From Mastigamoeba balamuthi (taxonomy: Eukaryota; Evosea; Mastigamoebida; Mastigamoebidae), in assembly GCA_902651635.1 (NCBI GenBank), contig CACRSC010001923.1:552994-616993 (forward strand): a stretch of DNA of 64,000 nucleotides, given 5' to 3'. Shown here one piece after another: positions 10,734-21,495 of the stretch. The translations under genes and the position numbers were made by a program. The notes under the pieces were generated by a model, which saw only the letters and a list, made by a program, of their open reading frames with translations, was not told the origin of the DNA and did no database searches. Position 1 is the stretch's first letter. Each line of letters begins with the position of its first letter.

Positions 10734-11950
10734 ATGGCTGAGCCCCCGGGCACCCCCGACGCTGAGCCCGAGCCCTCGGACATCGTGAGCGACATCGGGC
10801 GGATGGTCGCAGACGTGGCCTCGGACCCTCTGCAGGCACCGCAGCAGCAGCAGCCAACACAACAACCACCACGTCAGCCAACACAACAACCACAGCAGCA
10901 AACAATACTACCAGAAGAACATCAACAACAACAGCAACAACCGGAACAGCAACTGCAGGACGCCAGCGCCGACACCGCATACCAGGTTCGGCCACGCTGC
11001 CCGTTGATGTGCGCAGAGTCCAGTCCTCTCTGCCGTCTCTGGCACACAGCAACTGCTCAGCAGCCCGTCTGCCCAGCCCGTGTTCCCACCGCTCCCAAGG
11101 CGCCTTGGCAGCCTGCAGCCCTGCCGCGGCCTCACTGACGCTCGCGCTGCGGGGGCAGGATGCGCTCGAGGGCCACCTGGCGGGGCTGCGGGAGCTGCTG
11201 GGGGCCAACGACAACAGGGCGCCCTGCCCCTGGGTGGCCAAGGCTGCCGGCATGATCGTCGACGCCGCAGAGGTAGTCTGGCGCATGGGCCCCGCCGACA
11301 GCGACGACCTCGCCGGCGTGGCCGCCCTCCTCTGCAGGGCTCTGCGGAGGGTCGCTGCTTCTGCCTCTGCCTCTGCCCAGGGCCCGTCTGCCATCCCCGC
11401 TGCCCAGACGAGCTCTGGCGCCTCTGCGGCCCCTCGAAGTCCGCCAGGGCAGGCAAAGAGGGCTCCAGGTGCCCGCAGCGTGCACTGGGGCGACGGCACC
11501 GCGGAGGGCGATGCGCGAGGGCGCACGTGGAGCTCGCGGGGCCCGCGGACGCAGGCGTTCGAGAGGCTGTACGGGGACGCGGTGGAGAGGCTGCGCCAGG
11601 ACCCCTTCTACGAGGCCAGGAGGGCGCTGCACGACGGCGTCCTGGCCGGCGGCTCCGAGGGCGACGCGGTGGCGAGGTTCCAGCGGCTGCTCGAGAGGGA
11701 GCAGCGGCACGTGATGGCGGCCAGGCGACGGTCGGCCGAGCTCGCGGCGCTGCACGAGTGCAGGCTCAGCGCAGGGGCTGCCGGGCGGTCGCTGCCACCG
11801 CCGCCGAGGCCCAGGGCCTTTGCCGAGGGCACAGCGCGGGGGCAGGACATCAGCTTGGGGCCAGCGGAACGGCTGGCGGTCGTCAGGAAGGAGGGCAGCC
11901 AGTGGAGCTTTGCGGGCGCCCGAGGCTCAGCGTCCGCAAGCTTTAGTTAA
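10734..11950 (+). CDS. Gln-rich / helical protein of unknown function, at least two exons
   Basis: The ATG at 10734 opens MAEPPGTPDAEPEPSDIV followed by a Gln/Pro-rich segment to about 10985. There a donor (CAG|GTTCGG) begins an intron with an acceptor between about 11000 and 11120 that I cannot fix. The second exon runs to TAA 11950. It contains a helical stretch (DALEGHLAGLRELLGAND), a low-complexity Ser/Ala section, and a conserved-looking basic helical block (FERLYGDAVERLRQDPFYEA). I recognise no family. It is transcribed divergently from dynamin gene 1 (start codons about 215 bases apart), so the two share an upstream region containing ATATCT and GAAATC words. Confidence 0.6.
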
Positions 11951-12320
11951 TGGAGTGTTCGCATGCCCGGCGACACTAGCGTTCTAGGATTTGGCTGTGC
12001 TCCCTGATTGGCTCTCGTGCCCGCAGCCGTCACTCTACGGACTCTGTGCGTTCAGTAGAAGCCCGGTCAGATTCGCCTCAAATGAGCCCAATGCCTGGAG
12101 CCCTTGGGTAAGATGTTCAAAGACAGGAGCAAAACGACCGGAGTGGCGCTCTGGGCGCACACGCACTCCCCTCGACAAGAGCTCCGGCGGAAATGGAGTG
12201 AGAGCATCTTCGGCCACCTGACTGTTGTATTGACATCCATCGGCGGCGTTGCTGTGCTGCTCGACGAGTATTGGGGGTGGGAGAGCAGCTCAGCTGGGAG
12301 CGAAGACGGCACGGCGCTGC
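11951..12320. other. Convergent intergenic region
   Basis: This lies between the 3' ends of the Gln-rich gene and the LamG-like gene. I see no gene or strong repeat in it. Confidence 0.5.
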
Positions 12321-13232
12321 TCAGGTGCACCGGCTGGGGTGGCAGCCGCCAGCGTGGCAGTAGCCCTCGGCGCACGAGCTGCAGCAGGGACAGTCCTCCG
12401 CCGTCGCGCACGCGTCGCACGCGGCGTTGAGCGACGCGGTCTCGATCTCGGTGTCGCTCAGCGCGCGCCTGTAGACGGCCAGCTCGTCGAGCTCGCCGCG
12501 CCAGTACCCGTCGTACTCGCAGCGCTTGCTCCTGCAGCTGTACGTCATCGAGCCGCCGACGGTCAGCGGGCACCTGTCGCCGCCGTCGATGTCGACGCCC
12601 GCGAAGCGCGAGATGTCGCCGACGCCCGCGGGGCCCCAGCGCTCGCTGCCCGCGAACAGCGCGCAGGGCGTCGCGCGGCGGCCGTCCCTGAAGGCCTCGA
12701 GGCGGCCCGACGCGCGGTCCACGCGGAACGCGTGGTGGTGCCAGCGCCCGTCGTTGTCGCTCGCGCAGGCGCCTACGAACACGCAGCCGCCGACGGCCGG
12801 CGCCGCCGAGCAGAGCTTGAAGACGACCGAGGACCCGCTCCACGCCTCGGGCGCGATGAACGAGAGCACTTCCCAGGCCTCGGTGCCGCGCTCGCGGCCG
12901 TGCATGAGCATCGCGGTGGCCTGGCTGCGCGTGAAGCGCGACCAGAACATGAGCGTCCAGTTGCCCGTGTGCGGGTCCGCGCTCGACGCCGCTGCCACGG
13001 TCAGCGCGCGCTGGCCGTCGAAGAAGCCGGCCTTGCCGGGCACGGGCCCGTCGTAGACGGGGGTGCCGGCGCCCGGGGTTGTGGAGATGCGGCCCGAGAA
13101 GTGGCCCGTCTCGTCGACGGTGGCGTTCTCGAACTTGAGGTACAGCGCCATGTCCGTGCGGCAGTTGAGCACTGCCGCGCAGGCGGCCGCCGTGGCCAGC
13201 GCGAGGAGGAGGGCTGCGGTGCGGGGGCTCAT
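12321..13232 (-). CDS. Secreted LamG/concanavalin-like domain protein with Cys-rich tail
   Basis: This is a single open exon of 303 residues. I chose ATG 13232 rather than the upstream start because it directly precedes a good signal peptide (MSPRTAALLLALATAAACAA). The mature part reads as a LamG/pentraxin-type jelly roll: LYLKFENATVDETGHFSGR, GKAGFFDGQRALTV, WTLMFWSRFT, WHHHAFRVDRASGRLEAFRD and a terminal ELDELAVYRRALSDTEI, which is the usual end of LamG-like repeats. The last 30 residues contain a dense cysteine cluster. It is probably a secreted or surface carbohydrate- or protein-binding protein; the ligand is unknown. Confidence 0.82.
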   Translation of the reverse strand: MSPRTAALLLALATAAACAAVLNCRTDMALYLKFENATVDETGHFSGRISTTPGAGTPVYDGPVPGKAGFFDGQRALTVAAASSADPHTGNWTLMFWSRFTRSQATAMLMHGRERGTEAWEVLSFIAPEAWSGSSVVFKLCSAAPAVGGCVFVGACASDNDGRWHHHAFRVDRASGRLEAFRDGRRATPCALFAGSERWGPAGVGDISRFAGVDIDGGDRCPLTVGGSMTYSCRSKRCEYDGYWRGELDELAVYRRALSDTEIETASLNAACDACATAEDCPCCSSCAEGYCHAGGCHPSRCT

Positions 13233-14009
13233 GTGTATGGCCGTTGGTTTGTGCTCCGGTGTACCGGTGGGTGTGACTTGTTGTTTGGGGTGTTTGTTGT
13301 GTTGTGCGGGGAGAACAAACACAGCGCGGGGATGTCAAGCGCCGGGGATCAGTTGTGTCGGGGGCGCCCACGTGTCACCCGACGCTAGCTAGGGGGGTGT
13401 TGCCCGAGGCGGAAAAGGTGCGGAGATGCGGGCGTGGCATTCAGATAACTGCGAGAGCCATTTGTGCCCTGGCTGAGTTTGCTCGCACCGTTACTTGAAT
13501 GGCCTGAAACGGCAGTCCTGTGTGCTCTGCTGGCCAGACCAGAGGGGGGATGGCGCCTGCAATGCCACGAGCGGAGCCAACCACCCCGAGATGGGATCGT
13601 GGGCTGCATCCCGCAATTCCCCAGGCCCAACGGGCGGTTGAATCGACACCCGTTGGCACGGCCACTCCTCCTGCCCGCACACTGACACGTGCGCGCCATG
13701 ACCGCGAGGAGGGTGGCTTCGCTCTTGTGCTATGCGCCCCTCTCAGGCGCACACGTCATCTCGGAGAAAAACTGGGTAGACTTTTCCTGACAGTTACGTC
13801 ACCGCAAGATGCGCAGCACATCGCAGGGAATCCATCCCGTGCGTGGGCCACACGCACCCCCTGATGTTGGTGTGAGGCCCGGCGCTGGCCTCGCGATGTG
13901 TGTGACGTGGCATGACGTGCCGGGGTGCTTGGTACGGAGTAGCACTGAGCGTTCTGCGCTTGCCTGCTCAAGTGCGCCGCCGGAATCGGCATGACCGCGT
14001 GTTCGGGTG
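13233..14009. other. Intergenic region upstream of U2
   Basis: There is no convincing coding exon. TGACGT-like words begin to appear at about 13790 and become dense toward the U2 gene, for example two within 13900-13925. Confidence 0.5.
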
Positions 14010-14101
14010 TCATTATGACGTGTATACACATCATAATGACTCGTCCAGGTTGTCGCATTGACGATAACCACAAAACCCGTCAGATGACGTCCAAACGTCA
14101 T
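14010..14101. promoter_or_regulatory. Palindrome and TGACGT cluster upstream of U2 snRNA
   Basis: Positions 14010-14039 form a 30-bp palindrome with one mismatched pair (14019/14030). Its arms are TCATTATGA and TCATAATGA around a GTGTATACAC core. Positions 14084-14101 form a second inverted repeat, ATGACGT and ACGTCAT separated by four bases. Both contain TGACG(T) half-sites of the bZIP/CREB type. The palindrome lies about 160-190 bases before the U2 start, and the second repeat about 100 bases before it, where distal and proximal snRNA promoter elements are expected. Function is inferred from position and symmetry only. Confidence 0.5.
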
Positions 14102-14197
14102 TTTGGGAAGTGCGACCCTGATGGGGACCCTGTGGACCCATAAGCGGGCCAGCGCGAGCCCCGCAAGGGGCGCGTGGGGGGCAGGAGCAGGGGAATT

Positions 14198-14386
14198 ATA
14201 CCTTCTCGGCCTTTTGGCTAAGATCAAGTGTAGTATCTGTTCTTATCAGCTTAATATCTGATACCTAGACTATGGTCTAGGACGATATTAAACTCATTTT
14301 TCGTGAGGGCTGTGGAGCCACACGTCGGCTTGCCGCGTGCCACAGTGGGATCGCCTCTGCATTGCACTACAGCAGTGCGTGGTCCA
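14198..14386 (+). ncRNA. U2 spliceosomal snRNA
   Basis: The 5' part matches the nearly invariant eukaryotic U2: CTTCTCGGCCTTTTGGCTAA, then the branch-point recognition element GTAGTA in its conserved context, then the stem-loop IIa region ending ATATCTGATAC. An Sm-like site ATTTTTCG follows at about 14297. A 3' hairpin with loop ATTGCACTAC resembles stem-loop IV. The 5' end is placed by alignment to the human AUCGCUUCUCGG start. The 3' end is approximate. It pairs with the branch site in the first step of splicing. Confidence 0.95.
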
Positions 14387-14531
14387 CCTCACTGCCCCAT
14401 CCCAATTCCAAAGATAAGTTCCCCAGGTCGTGGCTGCTGACACCCATATAGCGTCTTTCAAAGAGCAATTGGAATCGTTCAGATGGACCGAGAGCTGGCA
14501 GAAGAAAAACACCTGAGTACTCCGAAGTCTG

Positions 14532-15489
14532 TTAGAACCGAATCAATGTTATCCAGGAAACCCCGATCGTGCCTGCCCTACGTGCAGCAGCAACCTCACA
14601 GATACGTTTCTTGCACCGGACGGGATCCCAGTGGGCCACCCGAAGGGCGAGGATGTACACCAGGAGGCATCTAACACACTTGGGCAGGCACTGCGGGTTC
14701 GAGGCCATGGTGGTAATGCGCTTGCAGTAGGCGTTGATCCACTTACGGGCCTCTGGCGTGTCGAGCCTTTGGCCAACAGACACCAGCAGCACAAACAGTG
14801 CTTCCATGACTGTGGGAGAGGGGTCCCTGATGTTGGCCAGCATCTGGCGGATGCAGTCGTGGACGACGCGGCTGGTGAGCATGCTCGCTCTGAACAGCAC
14901 GACGACAAACGATACAACACCGACAAAGTGGGCATGGTCCTCCTCGCTGACCGCCTTCTGCCTTGCGGCTTTGATGCCCGTCTCAAATGCGTCCTGGCAC
15001 GCGTTGAGCAGGATCCTCCTGGGCGTCTACAGAGGCAGCGCAGCGCACACATCGATGCTTGTTACATTGAAATAAAATTGAAAAGGAGACTTCATAGGCC
15101 ATACGCACAAGATGTTGTTGTGCTGTTTGTTGTGTTGAACAAAAAGCGAAAACCACACAAAACCCCCCCAAAACCCGACACCAGGTGAGTCAGCGATCGG
15201 CACGCACGAATCTGCTGCTATTGGGGCTGCGCAGGGCCTCGGAGGCTTCGACCAGTGCGACGCGGTCGGGGATGGCTGCCACGAGGCGCTGGTAGAGGCT
15301 CAGGTAGAGGGGGGCACGCTGGGGCTCAGCCACGGCCCTGTGGGCCACCTGCTCGACGAAATCCCGGAGCCGCACCGCGCTGTCCAGGTCGAGCTCCAGC
15401 AGCTCGCCCAGCACCGCCTCGAGGTTCTCCTCCGCGAGCTTGTTGAGCGCCGCCCTGATCTTGCCGGTGGGGTTCCGCGTTCCCGTCAT
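14532..15489 (-). CDS. MIF4G-domain protein (eIF4G core-like), two exons
   Basis: The exons are 15489-15208 and 15026-14532 (258 residues). The first carries the MIF4G start KIRAALNKLAEENLEAVLGE and a block ending VAEPQRAPLYLSLYQRL, matching the ILNKLTPEKF and EP-YA patterns of eIF4G. The second continues RRILLNACQDAFE, VVLFRASMLTSRVVHDCIRQ and LDTPEARKWINAYCKRI, then the VRCLLVYILALR helix. In full eIF4G this domain binds eIF4A and RNA. Here nothing else is present: no eIF4E-binding region or MA3/W2 domains. The intron join is fixed by phase: donor GTGCGT at 15207, acceptor TAG at 15027. It is head-to-head with Nar1, with start codons about 178 bases apart. It could also be a fragment of a once larger gene. 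Confidence 0.82.
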
Positions 15490-15666
15490 CGGCCGTTGCA
15501 ACGTAAGGATTTCGGATGAATCTGCAGATACTATTCCGTGGGGGTGCAAGAATCTGCACCTCTGTGTATCCGCAGCACACGTGTGGATTTTCTGTGTTGT
15601 TCCACGCAGCGATTCAGTGTATCACAGCCGCAGCAGCAGCGAGGCAAACAAACCCGCGGCAAGGCA

Positions 15667-16049
15667 ATGGCAGCTGAGCACAAGTTCTCGATCGGGCTGC
15701 GGCTGAGCGACCTGAACGACTACATCGCGCCGTCGCAGGCGTGCACGCGCCCCGCAGACGTGCCGCGCGGGGCCCCCGGGGCGCAGGCGACGCAGCTGGC
15801 CCTCGCGGCAGACGGCAGCGTCGAGGAGGTGGGCGCAGACGGCTCGCGGGCAGCGCTGGGCGCGGCCTCGGTGACGCTGAACGACTGCCTGGCGTGCAGC
15901 GGCTGCATCACCAGCGCAGAGGGCGTCCTCGTCGCCGCCCAGAGCGCCTCCGAGTTCCTCTCCAGGGCACGCCCCCTTCTCTTGCTCCTCTCTCTGTCTC
16001 TCTATGTCACTCTTCTCTTCCTGCCTCTATACACAGCCTCTCTGTTTCT

Positions 16050-16089
<40 letters not shown>

Positions 16090-16140
16090 TCTCTCTCTCT
16101 CTCTCTCTCCTCTCTCTGGGTTGGCTCTGTCGCTGCTCTN

Positions 16141-16178
<38 letters not shown>

Positions 16179-18132
16179 TCTCTCTCTCTCTCTCTCTCCC
16201 TCTCTCTGGGTTGGCTCTGTCGCTGCTCTGTTGTGGGCCGCTGTTTGCTTTGCGTGCTATCTGCTCTCTGTCGGCCACTGTGGGAGGAGGAATGGGCGGC
16301 AGGGCGTGGGCCCCATTCCCGTGCGTGGGCCGCTGTGGTTGTCGGGTGAGTTGCGCTTCTAGTTGCTTGCAGCTTGCGTTGCTCTGCGCTGTCCTCTGCG
16401 GTCTGCTGTGGCTTGTTCCTTGTGGGGCAGCCCGGTCGCTGGATCTCTCCCTGTGTGATATGCCCACAAAGTGTATGCCTGCTTTGCTGTGGTCGTTGTG
16501 CGCTGCTGCTCCCGCACTGGTGTACTCCTGTTGCCAGCTGCCTTTGTGCCGTTGCTGACAGCGCTGTGCCGCCTGCGCTCTCCCCAGGCCGCTGCCGCCA
16601 GGTCGTCTGGCGCCGTCGTCGTCGTGAGCCTCTCGCCGCACTCGCTGGCGTCGCTCGCCGCGTACTACGACCTCCCGCTGCTCACTGTGCGTTCTCTGCC
16701 CCAGGGCTCTGGCTCACCTGCTTACCCGCTCGCACGCAGACGCTGCGCAAGCTGACGACGCTGCTGCGCATGGTCGGCACCGACTACGTCGTCGACACGA
16801 GCTTCGCGCTGGACATGGCGCTCGAGGAGACGGCCTGCGAGTTTGTGGAGCGCCTGGGGGGCAGCGGGGGCCCTCTGCCGCTGCTGGTCAGCGAGTGCCC
16901 CGGGTGGGTCTGCTACGCCGAGAAGACGCAGCCGCACGCGCTGCCGTACATGTCGGCGGTCAAGTCGGGCATGCAGGTCATGGCCGCCATCGTCAGGTCC
17001 AAGCACTTCCCGAGGCCTGCCGGCCGCGAGCAGGCCCCCATTTTCCACGCCTCCATCATGCCCTGCTTCGACAAGAAGGTGCCGCTCTCCGCTGCTGCGC
17101 TGTTTGTTGGGTGTTTGCGGGCTGTTATTGTTTTGTTTTGTGGTGAGTGACCTGATTGCCTGTATTGGGTCTGTTGTGTGCTGAGTCGATGGGTTTCAGC
17201 GGTTCTTGCAACCCTGTTGTTTTCCCCCTGTAGCCTGTGCGTTCTTTCTCTGGCACCCCAGCACATCACGAGGGCTTTTGGGGGCTGTGGCGTTGGCGAA
17301 TGGGCTGCTTGTATTGTTATTGCCTTTGTTATCGGGATTACTTTTCGTGTGTGCCTCGTTGGCCGGTGGGCCCCGTGGTGTGCGGTTGCTGCGTCGTTTG
17401 TCTGACGTGGCTCCGCCTGTTGTGCAGCTGGAGGCCTCGAGGGACGACTTTGCGCGCGGGGAGGGCGGGCTGAGGGAGGTGGACACTGTGCTGGCCACCA
17501 ACGAGGTCGCCGAGGTGCTGGAGAAGACCGCCCCGGGCGTCCGCTTCGCCGACCTCGCCGACGCGCCGCTCGACGACGGCGCGCTGCCACTGCTCAACTA
17601 CGACGCCCACGCCGGCGTCCTCTTCGGCGCCCCGCACGCCGCTGCGGGCGGGTACCTCGAGTACGCCCTGCGCCGCGCCGTCGAGCGCGTCCACGGGGTC
17701 CGCGACGCCGGCGAGCTCTCGTTCGTGCCCGCCTCGGCCAGCGCCGCCAAGAACGCGGACTTCTGCGAGGCCCGCGCCAGCGCAGCGCCCGCGGGGGCCC
17801 CCAAGTGCGCGTGCGCGTACGGCTTCCGCAACATACAGAACGTCATGCGGAGGCTCAAGCAGAAGACGTGCGCGTATCAGCTCGTCGAGGTCGTCGCGTG
17901 CCCGCAGGCTTGCCTCAACGGCGGCGGGCAGATGAAGCCGCCCGAGGGCGTCAGCCGCGACAAGTGGGTCGAGAGGGTCCGCGCGAGGTTCGCGGAGCGC
18001 GCGGAGAGGTCGCCGGCGGCCAACGAGGCCGCCGAGGCGATGAGGAAGCTGCTGGGGCGCGAGGCCATGCGCACCGTGTTCCACGTCCGCGAGGACAAGT
18101 CCGCTAAGAACCCCCTCGCCATCCAGTGGTAG
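15667..18132 (+). CDS. NAR1: Cytosolic iron-sulfur assembly factor Nar1/CIAO3, four exons
   Basis: The exons are 15667-15966, 16588-16686, 16740-17078 and 17428-18132 (480 residues). This is an [FeFe]-hydrogenase-like protein of the cytosolic Fe-S assembly (CIA) machinery that relays clusters to the CIA targeting complex. The N-terminal cluster ligands are visible: one Cys in PSQACTRP and three in LNDCLACSGC. The hydrogenase-like core shows LVSECPGWVCYAEK, IMPCFDKK and VEVVACPQACLNGGGQ, with the second cluster's cysteines. The chain ends in IQW; a terminal aromatic residue is typical of CIA clients and Nar1. Intron 1 starts with a GC donor (AGG|GCACGC), since no GT lies near the junction. It holds a duplicated GT/CT microsatellite with an undetermined base at 16140. 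Intron 2 is only 53 nt. Confidence 0.96.
16050..16230. repeat. Tandemly duplicated GT(n)-CT(n) microsatellite in Nar1 intron 1
   Basis: Two adjacent copies of about 90 bases each contain a GT run, a CT run and the unique sequence GGGTTGGCTCTGTCGCTGCTC. They are separated by the only ambiguous base (n at 16140). True repeat length may differ from the assembly. Confidence 0.9.
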
Positions 18133-18896
18133 CAAAGCGGCACACACCTCCCGTCAAACTCGGGTTCCCCGTTGCCCCTCATTGGTCCTCCGCTCGGCAG
18201 TGTCTCTGCTCTTGCGTTGGCACACTGTGCACAGTAGTCGACTCTGCGAAACGCGTGGCTCTGAGTTAGTGGTAGTGGAAGTAGATTGCGAAATGGGCTC
18301 CTCAGGTCTGAATATGCAGGTAGACATGAGGGCATCCTGCTCGGAACACACGTCCTGTGTGAGCTGACACCCACTTTGGTGATAGAGCATGCCGGTCAGC
18401 AAGACTCCCCCAAGAAGACTGAGGAGGCCGAGTTTCGTATACTGGGCGTAGTCAATTGAGAATTCAGCACGTTGTCGTGCTCAGGGTGATGCTAGCCCTG
18501 CGGCCTCGCCTCATACAGGGACTCACTCGCGCCCTACTCTGGGCGATTAAAACTAAGCACAGACGTCGCCACGCATCTCACAATGTTCACACATGCACAC
18601 AACACAACCCCGGGTGCAGGTGGCTGGCAGGAGTCCTGCGGTTTCGACGAGGTTGTTCTTTTCATGTGTTTGCAGGAACTTAGATTCTATGTGGTAATGG
18701 TCCACATGTGCATGGTGTGGACAATAGAGCGAGCACACACTGCGGCTGGTGGCTCCTGCAGAAAAGAGGGACAGAGAGTGGCCCGACGGTACGCCTCCCC
18801 GAGGGATCAGCGTCACGGAGAGACATCCTTTCCACGAACACAGCATCTGCCCCGCAGGGTCACTCGATCTGGGCACGGTTTCAGTAGAGGGAGGAG
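18133..18896. other. Intergenic region
   Basis: This is the 3' flank of Nar1 and upstream of the kinase-like gene. Only short shadow frames are present and I see no gene or repeat. Confidence 0.5.
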
Positions 18897-19754
18897 GTGT
18901 ACGTGGACAAGGCCCAGGAGGGGTGGACCGTGTCGCAGCTAGCCCGGCACATCTTACAGCAGCTTTGTCTCGAAGCCCCGCTGAGCGACCTCTTCCTCGC
19001 CCTGCCCGACGGCCTGCCCGACGCACTCTACAGCGCCTTCACCACATCGACCAGACCACACGTGCTGATCGCCAGGGCGAAGCTCACAAAGTATTTCTTC
19101 AGTTCCCTGGGCGACGCAGTCATCGAGGTCTGCGTCGACCGTGCTGCCGCTGTTCCCCCCCCACGGCAAGTACTTCCCTCGCCTACCCATGTCCAGCGAA
19201 TTTGAAAGTCGCTGTTCTTTCAATTGAATAGCGCCATGGCCATCTCCCTCCCTCCTCTGCTGGGCTGGGCGTCGTGAGCCACAAGCAGCCACGCGACCTA
19301 ATCAACACTGCTGCTGTGGTGCCCAGAGCATCCGCAAGACAGGTTCCACAGACTCGTGAAAGAGGCACGCCACGGCAGAGAGCCAGACGTCCGCGTCACC
19401 ACAGCACTTCGGTGCCTGCACTCCCGCGGCTTCTGCCACATGGACGTCAATCCGGCCAACGTGTTTGTCGACCAGCAGGGCGAGTGCTTCCTCGGCTACT
19501 ACGGCGGCTGCGTCAGGATTGGCGATGCGGTGCGCGAGGCCGACACGAGCTACTTCCCCAGAGACGCCACGCACAGGGCCGCAGAGCCCAAGCACGACTG
19601 GCATCTCCTGTATTTCACACTGCTCAACAAGCTCGGCTTCTTCGATTCGCCAAAGCAAGAGCCGGACGTCTCAATCCTCGTGCCATTGGTGTCGGCCCTG
19701 CCAGCCACCCCGAAGCACATTATGGAGGGAATTCTGTCACTGACCAACTCCTAG
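18897..19754 (+). CDS. Degenerate protein-kinase-like gene (probable pseudokinase or gene remnant)
   Basis: Two open segments are present. The first (18897 to about 19160) reads YVDKAQEGWTVSQLARHILQ and has no G-loop or VAIK lysine that I can see. After an unresolved intron with an acceptor near 19330, the second segment resembles the kinase C-lobe. It has a helix like alpha-E (LRCLHSRGF), then CHMDVNPANVFVDQQGECFL, which keeps the H-x-D-x-x-x-x-N catalytic loop. At the DFG position there is GYYG. No APE motif is evident before the stop at 19754. The fold is therefore probably kinase-like but inactive. It could be a true pseudokinase or a decaying gene, and the intron structure is uncertain. 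Confidence 0.5.
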
Positions 19755-19940
19755 TGACCACGTGCCTCCTGAGAATTGCAGACCACTTTCCAAAGAGCCT
19801 AATGCTCGGCAGACTGGCCTTTGGTCTAGCCTAAGACCACTGCTTGTGTCTTCAAATACCACAAAGGCAACTGAATAAACAGCAAACTGGTGTGTCCACC
19901 AACGTGCGCACTGATTCATGTGCACCAGAGGGCTCTCCAG

Positions 19941-21495
19941 TCAGCCCAGTGAGAACGTAGCAGACACACTGTGGCGTGGTCCGTACCAGAGCACAGCTCT
20001 GTAAGTCCCACGTGCACCTGTCCGGAACCAAGAGAGCATCCGGGACACGTTGAGAGGCACCGAGAACCATCGCAATTCGTGTGGATCCAACGCAAGCAGC
20101 CGGCTTCCACAGCGCCGCATAGAGCGGAAAAGGTGCTGCTCATTGAGGAGGCACGGCACGTGTGCGCCATCAGCGCCAAAGAGGACGATGCCGTTGCCCG
20201 GGCGCGGAGGGTCCGAGACCTGATAACAGACTGCCTTGTCGGTACCATTGCGGAACAGAACCTCTGCGACGGCGACGGCCTCCTCTCCCTGCTGCATCAC
20301 ATAGACATGGAGCGTGGGCGCGCGAACGTCGTACGCCTCGGAATCAGGCACGCTCACAGGGACCAGAGGTTGGCACAGTTCTGAGCCAAGGAGATGAGCA
20401 AAGCAGACTCCAGCAACACGCACTGCGTGCTCTCTGGTAGACGGGCGTGGGAGGTGGCCATGACGTGTCGGCGTTTCCAGGAGCTGCCGCAAGATGGTCG
20501 TCCCAGATGGCCCTCGCTTCGCAACGCAGCGTAACCACCGGGTTCGCGAGTGCCCCGAGCTCCTGTGCCGTGGCCAGGCGGTACGACTCGGTGCCCCAGG
20601 GGGCAACGACGAAGTCTCCGCCTCTCCAGTTCTCGACGTAGTCGAACGTCCCTGTTGGCAGCAACACGTACGCGGAGTGAGAGCCGTAGAGTATGCGTAC
20701 CGCACGACGTGCACCAGGATAGACCAGGCTCTCCAGGCAGCTGACATCAGTGCGTGGCTGCCCCAACACACTGTCACGAGATCGCCGCAGCTCACTGCAG
20801 GCAGCTAACACGGGGCGATACTTCCAGTACCCGAGCTCGTGGAGGAGACACGCGGCGACCAGCCCCACAAAGAAGGGCCTGTCCGAGGGCTGCGTGTATG
20901 GGATGCAGTGCAGTGAGCAGGGACAGCCCACTGGCATATGGGATGATACTGAGTGAGAGCCTCACTAGGGGCGAGGCCTCGGCTGCCCGGACAATGTCAG
21001 AGCTCAGGTAGACTGTCCAGCCCCCAGTTTTGTCACCGGGATCCACCGCAGCCAGCGCCCGCATGGCAGCTGTGCGACTGAGCCTTGCAGCCAGCTGCTC
21101 CTCTGCAAGGGGGGGGGCACACCAACAACAGGATCAGTGAGCACTGCAAAGCTGTGGGGCACGAGCAGCAACCACTCTCGAGGGTGAGACCGGGCAGCAT
21201 GGAGGTGTCTGGGCCGTCCACTGCTCTTTCCGCACGCTCAGAGCTGCCCTCCGAGGCCATGTACTCGACCATCTGCCCCACGAGCTGCACTCCGTCACAC
21301 ACTATCTGCGCAGACACAGGAAGAAGAGGAGGAGGTCACCCGAGAGTGCACGCTCAATGAGGAGAGCTGCTTGTGGACCTGCGGGAGAGAGCTCAGGAAT
21401 GCCGAGTCGAACATGCTCAGAGGCGCGGTTTGCATGTGCACGTTAGGCTTGCTGGAAGCCCCCGCCGCTCCTGCTGTGGTTGCGCTGCCCTTCAC
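19941..21495 (-). CDS. Multi-exon protein of unknown function
   Basis: Exon segments on the minus strand join with clean splice sites. They are 21495-21340 (MKGSATTAGAAGASSKP..), 21305 to about 21175, about 21108-20970, about 20905 to about 20540, then to TGA at 19941. The donor GTGACC at 21339 and acceptor GCAG before 21305 keep phase 0. Readable blocks include VCDGVQLVGQMVEYMASEG, TGGWTVYLSSDIVRAAE, PFFVGLVAACLLHELGYW, VENWRGGDFVVAPWGTESYR and, at the end, a beta-rich segment LHVYVMQQGEEAVAVAEVLF and GTYRAVLWYG. There is no signal peptide. The C-terminal part looks like a beta-sandwich, but I recognise no family. Internal exon borders after 20540 are approximate. Confidence 0.55.
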
